DNA of 64,000 nucleotides from Polytrichum commune (Eukaryota; Streptophyta; Polytrichopsida; Polytrichales; Polytrichaceae): NCBI GenBank assembly GCA_950295325.1, contig OX485809.1, positions 23,558,001 to 23,622,000 of the forward strand, read 5' to 3'. Shown piece by piece: positions 57,876 to 64,000 of this stretch (position 1 is its first letter; each line of letters starts with the position of its first letter). The notes under the pieces were generated by a model. It saw only the letters and a program-made list of their open reading frames with translations, ran no database searches and was not told where the DNA came from. The position numbers and the translations under genes were made by a program.

Positions 57876-58914
57876 AATTGTGTATTGGATGAAACTAACA
57901 CATCCATTGTCAAGTTTTTCTTAAACCCTCAAGGTCCCCTTTTGTACATCTACCTTTACTTCAAAAAAGAAAAAAGAAAGAAGAAAAGAAAAAGCCTTTT
58001 TATAAATACACACTAGAGAAAAGTCAATATCACTTCCTTATGTATATTGTGTACACTATTGTCTCAAATATTTTGCTTTCTTACACTCACATTTGTTCAT
58101 ACGTAGTATGAAAAGTCCACCCCCCGGGTGGACAACCCACACAAGAAGCATATAATCTTTACTTGAGCCCAAATTGATGCCTTGCCAAGTTCAACTTCAT
58201 TGACATCTCCCAATGGTAAACAAACAAATGTTCTTGCTCTAGAGCTCGAATCCCACCAACATAACCACTCCAATTTGCACATTGTTTCTACTAGAGTGAT
58301 TGCAATCATTTGCAATCTTTCAAATGTGATCTCTAGCTTGGTAGTCGCGTTGAAATGTTTATTGATCTACGCAATATACATGTGAATGTTTAGGGTTTGG
58401 TTTTCAAGATTATTTATGAAGTATAATTTGCAAGCCTCATTTATGAAGAATTGTTGACACAAAGTGAAAATTCACATCAAAACTTCGTTGAAGATAGTTC
58501 CTCATAATAAGTGTTTCAAAATATAAAATATAAAAACCAAGAATGCAAAAAAAGGTAAAAAGTGTGACCACGTCATTGTTTAATCAACAAAGCTTTCTCA
58601 AATGAAGGAACATACAAAATAAATCCCAATTTGGTAGCAATTTTGTTGAATGGTCCTTGCTCACTAAAATGTGGTATGTTGACATTGCTAAAATATTTTG
58701 AAGCGGTACGGGATACTAAGTTATTTCTAAGAGAAAAATGAGGATTTTACATAGGATTCCACTAAATGCTGCCACTACATAGCCGGTCCGGCATATATTA
58801 AGTCTAAATACAATATGAAATTATTTTGAAAATTATAGACACAACCTGCCATAATACTTTAATTTACCCCACATATATGCCAAAATATGGTAAATTTTAA
58901 CTCTACACAAATCT
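57876..58914. other. No supported gene
   Basis: AT-rich spacer with short frames only. Confidence 0.4.
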
Positions 58915-59560
58915 TTGTAGTGTTCACACTACAATATATTACAGTGCAAGCATGGTAAAGTGCACCAAAAAAACGTTGCGGTACACTAAAACCATGTTTT
59001 TTTTTGGTCAATGGTAAAAGTAGTAGCAAAGTGTTGTTTAAGTTGGATTTTTTTTTTCATGATGACCTTTATTGTTGTGTTACGTATTCAAATGTAGAAT
59101 ATCAAGTTGAGATATTCAAAACTTATCATTGAAAGTGATGCTCAAAAGCAAATGGTTGAATATGGTTTTAAACATAAACTTCATGACCTTAAATATTTTG
59201 AAGTTGAATTTTTGTTCATATTCCTTGAATTCATTATATACTTGAGGTCATCATCACAAAACTTTGTAGAAAAACCATAAAGTTAATGTAATTTTATCAT
59301 ATTTTACACAAATTTTAGACAACTACTTGTTAAATATCACCTACTTGCACACCACTTGTGCACTGTCTTCTAAATTATGTAGAATTTTTTTTGGAATTGT
59401 ATTTGTCATCATAATTTGCTTGGCTTTGCAAATCAATATGCTTTTTGAATGTCTACGAATTTTTTCTTCACAAAATTTAAAGTTAGTGTATAGTTTTGTA
59501 TCACTTTCATTTGAACCTAGGTAAGGATCAAGATCTATCCACTTTACCATGCTTACACCC
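58915..59560 (+). repeat. Repeat F, copy 3 (uninterrupted)
   Basis: Matches 18660-18904 plus 19636-20010 in order and orientation, for example TGATGCTCAAAAGCAAATGG, TTCATGACCTTAAATATTTT and CATATTCCTTGAATTCATTA. Confidence 0.7.
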
Positions 59561-60635
59561 ATTACATACATGAGGGGTTCACATTATATGCCAAGTCGCC
59601 TTAATCATCGCGAAGAATGTTGGTTAACATGAAATTGCAAGGGTACGTACTAAGAACTTGATCTATGTCCTTAGTAGAATTTCGGACTTTAATTCCACAT
59701 AGAAGATGCACTTACTTGAAATTGTGTCCAACTAGAGAAAGGTGTTACATCAAACAAAGAACTACTTCCAAAAAACCCTAAATGATTTGAAAATTTTGTG
59801 CAAAGATATGAACAAATTTCAACAACCCCTTTTCAAAAAGTGAGGAAGTTTGAAGAGAAAATATGTTATGAATGGTCTCTTGGAGCTTGATTTTGCTAAG
59901 AAGGAATTGTTTTGTGGAGTTGTGTTAAACTAAGAAAACTTAGAAACTCAAATATATGTCTTTCATACACTAAGAGCCCATCTTGCAGAGTCTCACATGC
60001 TCTTTCCATAGACATCAAGATCGTCCCCTAATTCCTAGTCGTTTGGGCACAATGAGCATTCAAAATGCAACTCCTTTTCATATCATTTTGTTTGATGTTT
60101 TCTCCCTCCACTACAAGGAGGCATGGACAAAAGCACTAGCCCATGGGCACTAGATGGTTTCTAGATTTACTAGTGGGGTAGATTTAGGCACCATGTTAGT
60201 GTCCATAGACCAATGCTTTGTCTACAAGATCCTTGTAGTGCTCGTATCTTGGACCAGGTCACGAGAATAGGCTCTTTGAATTTGCATTCTTGAATTCCAC
60301 CCGTAACACCCTGCCTCCTAACTCCTAGATGATTGGGCGTGTGACCATTCAAAATATAACTCTTCAGCATGTCAGTTTTTAATGTTATTGCCCTCATTTC
60401 TTAAACTTAGGACATGAGATTAGGCCCTTTAGATTGGCCTTCTTGATCTCTTCATAGACACCATAATGTTAGATGAATAACTATGTTAATCCTTATTTTT
60501 CATCCTTCATCCAATTAGATGGTTGTAAATAGCTTCTTCTCTCTTGAGAATATTGCTTTCAGCACTCCCTATAACAAGTGAAAAAAAAAAACATCCTAAG
60601 TACAACCCACGTTTTGTAAGACAAGGCTATACCTT

Positions 60636-60990
60636 ATAAAGTAGATGGATCTTAAATGGTTACTTTTGCAACTACCCACTTCTCTTAGGATGTGAAACAC
60701 ATGATCTGTACGAGATGGTTAGCAAATCCAAATTGAGGGCGTAGCCACTTTCCTCATGATTGTTGGAGCTCATATGGATATCTTGTTCATTACCGAAATG
60801 AAGATTTCATGCTCAGTAAATGGTCATATAGGTCCTCCCCAAATATGTCGACCATTGAACCTATAATGATTATCATATTTTGAACATATAGTCCAATCTC
60901 TTTTTGACAAATGTCTTCTTTATTTTTTATATATCCACTATTGTAGCCACACCTAATCCCATACCACTCAAGTATAAGTGTGTGGATTTT
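60636..60990 (+). repeat. Dispersed repeat H, copy 2
   Basis: Matches 18181-18560. In the 18-kb region H precedes F; here it follows F by about 1 kb, so H and F are separate repeats or a rearranged larger element. Confidence 0.7.
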
Positions 60991-62756
60991 TTACAGTAAC
61001 CGAATTAGGCACATCTACCTTATTGTAACATGAGGAAACCATGAACAATACAGTATAATGACCAACGGGCTCACAGTCAAGCCGGTGCAAAGCCAATATG
61101 ATGTTAGAGTGAGCTTGACTTCTCTTTCCATTTCTTGCTTGTTTTACACTCTTCCAATAAAGTACAGATTCCAGGATTGCAAATCTAAACCCAAGGGCTA
61201 TCCATTTGAGTCCAAGTTTTCATTGGCACCACGAACACCTTTCATCATCCAAGAACCCAACATTATCTCACAAATATGGACAATTCTTTTAACTGCCAAG
61301 CCTCTGTTTGAAGGGTTCTGGTTTGTGCGTATTGAACTAAGTTGAACGTGACTAAATTGGAGATGTAAGAAATGTTTAACATCTGCTCCCTACAGTAGAT
61401 CGCAGATTTGAACACCATGGTGAACTTAGAAAGATTCTGGCCTCGTTCCATCGCTGTGCATCGTGCTTAATATTTATTGCATACGGAATATCTAGAAATT
61501 CGGGAATCTAAGCAATTTGCACCAGGATGGCCTGGCATGTGATTCTTGTGGACTTGGCAAGGAATCGGAGGCTGCCATCTGTATGACATGGAAAATATGT
61601 CGGCCGTGAATGATCTAGTTACTCCAGGAAGAGCTATAAATAGTTCCAATAATGTCTTTGACTCCAATTTTCTGTGCATATAATGTGATGCGGGGCCCAT
61701 AATATGGTGTTTCAATTTGTAGTTGGTGGAGTCTACAGATTTCGGCAATCTGCTGCTTCACCTTTCGGTACATGTGCAACAATTGACCTCAGGGAGTCTG
61801 TTAGGCCTTTTGGGGAAAGCCGAATTAGTTATGTTAGTACTTTTTTGAAGCATGAAGTGCAATTGCATTCCGATGACCTAAATCTTGGCAGGTTCGATGT
61901 ACCTGCAAAGAAAGACACCGTTGGAGCAGGTTCGAAGATCCTGGATCTACGTCTGTGGGGAATTTGGTAAGTTGGAAACTTTTCCTGATTTCTGAATTGG
62001 ATTAGTTTGCCTAACTCTGCTTCGTTATAATCCTAGTAGAGATTGTAGAGCCGAGAATTGTCTACAAGTTGCACCCTTTGCTAGTCGCAGATGTTTACTT
62101 TGAGATCTTCCGAGTTGAATATCAGGTACACAAACCAGATCGTTGTAAGACACTATCCGAATTAACCCGAATTCGATATGCGACCAGCACAAATTGTAGC
62201 TCTAAATATGACTGTCCGAAGGTGACTGGTGAACTACCACAATCATTGTAGTTCAGATATGGATGGCAGAATTTACGCAGCCGTTTGCGTCAACCTTTGG
62301 ATCGTGAGCATCACTAGACAACCACATTAGATTCATTGTTTAAACTCAATGTGTATATGCCTTGTCTTTTCCACTTGAATCGTCATTTATCCTATTGTAC
62401 ATTGAGGAACAACACATGTAATACAGATGCTCAGCAACACCCTACCTCGACATTCCTACGTTTGTATACTTATAGGAAACATTCTTGGGCTATTGATTTA
62501 AGTTATGCATTCACCTTGATGCTGGAAATTATTATCAATCTTCCTGAACGTTAGACAATGGCTGAAATCTTAATTGCATCTCCTTCTCATGATAGAAGTT
62601 AGTAGATATAGCAGACATCTTGACTTGCAGTATAACATTCTCTTGCTTGCTGTGCAGACAAAGAATTTTATCTCCAGTACCAGCATTTTATTCTGCCTCT
62701 GAAATTCTCGACCTTAATTACCTTGCCATCAAATTGCATGCAAATTGCCAATTCTA
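60991..62756. other. 5' flank of the glycosyltransferase; no supported gene
   Basis: Frames at 61058-61345, 61467-61748 and 61704-61970 are not recognised. The last few hundred bases presumably contain the promoter and 5'UTR of the UGT. No TATA box is called. Confidence 0.4.
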
Positions 62757-63703
62757 ATGGGAAGCGAATGTGTTTCACCAATATCCGAGGCAGAGATTAA
62801 ACCTCATGTGGTCATAGTTTCCATACCTCCTCCCGGACACATGCTCCCTTCTACAGAGCTGGCACGGGAGCTCCTCTCCCACGGCATTCAGGTGACCTGC
62901 TTCAGCACAGGAAGGAATTTCCAGAGCCTTCACGAGAAACTGGAAAGGAAGTGCAAGAAAGGCATGGGCATCAACTTCCGTGCTCTCGTGAAAGACTCTG
63001 AGTTCGCCTCTCCAGCAGGGCAGGTGAAAGACAACTTGGCGTACATGCAAAGCCTGAGTGACGAAGCTATAGGAGTGCGGCTGGAGGAGCTCATGCGAAC
63101 CTTGACACCGCCTCCGTGTTGCATCATTTCAGACTTCCTCAATGGCTGGTCGCAAGATGTGGCCAACAATTTCCACATCCCTCGACACGTGTTTTTCACC
63201 ATGTCGGCAAACGTATTGCTATTTATACTTTCAGTATGATGACATGCCTCCTCTCGCATCTTTAATTTCTCCTTTAAAAGTCGCATGTACTTAGGTCTTG
63301 AGAAGCGTTCTGTTTCTGCCAATGCCAGGAAAAAGGTCATCAAGCATAAACTAGGGACCTGTCTTACACATCATGATGGATCTATATTGATTCTCATCAT
63401 GGAGGGATTTGATAAGTGATATTCGAATTTGAAGTGCTGCACATGATCAAATTAAGGTGACAGATTCATCGGTAACACTGCTTGCAGTTTATACCGTCGA
63501 TGGCATCACTTGCGGAGGCTTCACCTCAGCCTCCAGGCATCTGGACGGCGATGGTAGACAAGACGCATGTTTTTCATGACTACTATGTGCGAAACATTAG
63601 GCGACTTCCCGAGGCATCTGATATACTCATCAACACTTTTGAGGGCCTTGAACACAAGTTCCTTGATCTCATGCGAACAGAAATGAGCAAAGGAACCCTG
63701 CAG
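62757..63703 (+). CDS. Family-1 UDP-glycosyltransferase, N-terminal part (runs off the window)
   Basis: Two exons are visible, 62757..63233 and 63488..63703, 231 residues. Plant UGTs are about 450-500 residues long. They transfer a sugar from UDP-sugar to small acceptors in the cytosol. Exon 1 starts at ATG 62757 and opens with a beta strand and loop, PHVVIVSIPPPGHMLPSTEL, whose His28 matches the conserved catalytic histidine. Asp126 in PPCCIISDFLNGWSQDVA fits the partner aspartate, and HIPRHVFFTMSANVLL follows. The intron is GTATGA...TTGCAG, phase 0. Exon 2 carries FIPSMASLAEA, then FHDYYVRNIRRLPEASDILI and NTFEGLEHKFLDL, the usual linker before the C-terminal Rossmann half, and ends at CTGCAG|GTCAGT. 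The second intron contains a TA microsatellite (63755-63790). The PSPG UDP-sugar-binding motif must lie beyond the window, so the sugar donor and acceptor cannot be inferred. Confidence 0.88.
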
Positions 63704-63764
63704 GTCAGTCATCTCTGCGACATGATTAGTTCCTTCTTTATGTACAGTCCAAATTGAAAATATT

Positions 63765-63796
<32 letters not shown>

Positions 63797-64000
63797 GATT
63801 GGAACCCAAATATTCCTCCAACACAGAACTTTCCTGCAGATGACAATTTAAAGAGGATCTCACTACACATGACGAATGTACACTCATCAGTTTGTATGGA
63901 TGACCGCAATGGATGTAGGTAAGATTGAGTTGGAAGTATTTCAGTATGTTGAAATGTCAATTAAATCTTACTATAGGCTACACCCATCCTCCTCGTGGAA

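Noticed and set aside
61704-61970. 88-codon frame upstream of the UGT as a separate gene
   Set aside because: Unrecognised, short and without splice or start context; it could be 5'UTR or chance.

Overview
This looks like nuclear DNA of a land plant. The base composition is AT-rich, the coding exons are short and separated by GT-AG introns, and the window holds a plant xyloglucan endotransglucosylase (XTH), a plant UDP-glycosyltransferase and an RPB7-family subunit of the type used by the plant RNA polymerases IV/V. Only about 3% of the 64 kb is recognisable coding sequence. The rest is repeat-rich and mostly transposon-derived. I cannot fix the lineage; a non-flowering plant with a large genome is only an impression.

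Genes. (1) 128-609 (minus): first exon of a proline-rich, trihelix-like protein, broken by an in-frame TAG and a G-run frameshift. (2) 12086-12212 (minus): an isolated exon with a guanylate-kinase-like P-loop, probably a fragment. (3) 16622-17288 (minus): a complete two-exon RPB7/NRPD7/NRPE7-like gene. (4) 34456-37759 (minus): a complete four-exon XTH whose N-terminus looks like a type II membrane anchor. (5) 62757 to the window end (plus): the 5' half of a family-1 UDP-glycosyltransferase. The genes are unrelated in function and form no cluster.

Mobile DNA. 20-28 kb holds three solo LTRs of one family. Each has a perfect 5-bp target duplication, conserved ends and an unrelated or rearranged core. 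The first is interrupted by a 544-bp hAT-like element with a perfect 8-bp duplication, and a second copy of that element lies at 54 kb. A 1.1-kb hAT-like element at 48.4-49.5 kb has an 8-bp duplication, carries an AT-hook reading frame and contains a telomere-like stretch. A 226-234-bp element with CARTG ends recurs at 6.2, 29.7 and 46.6 kb, each time with an 8-bp duplication. Two PIF/Harbinger-like MITEs lie at 42.4 and 53.2 kb. Other MITEs, a tRNA-derived SINE, a 5S-rRNA-derived fragment inside an XTH intron, and several dispersed or nested repeats fill most of the remaining space.

No intact transposase, gag-pol, CRISPR array, rRNA operon or convincing tRNA gene was seen. Repeat boundaries come from comparing sequence by eye. 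Where target duplications are quoted they were read directly from the bases; percentages of identity were not computed.
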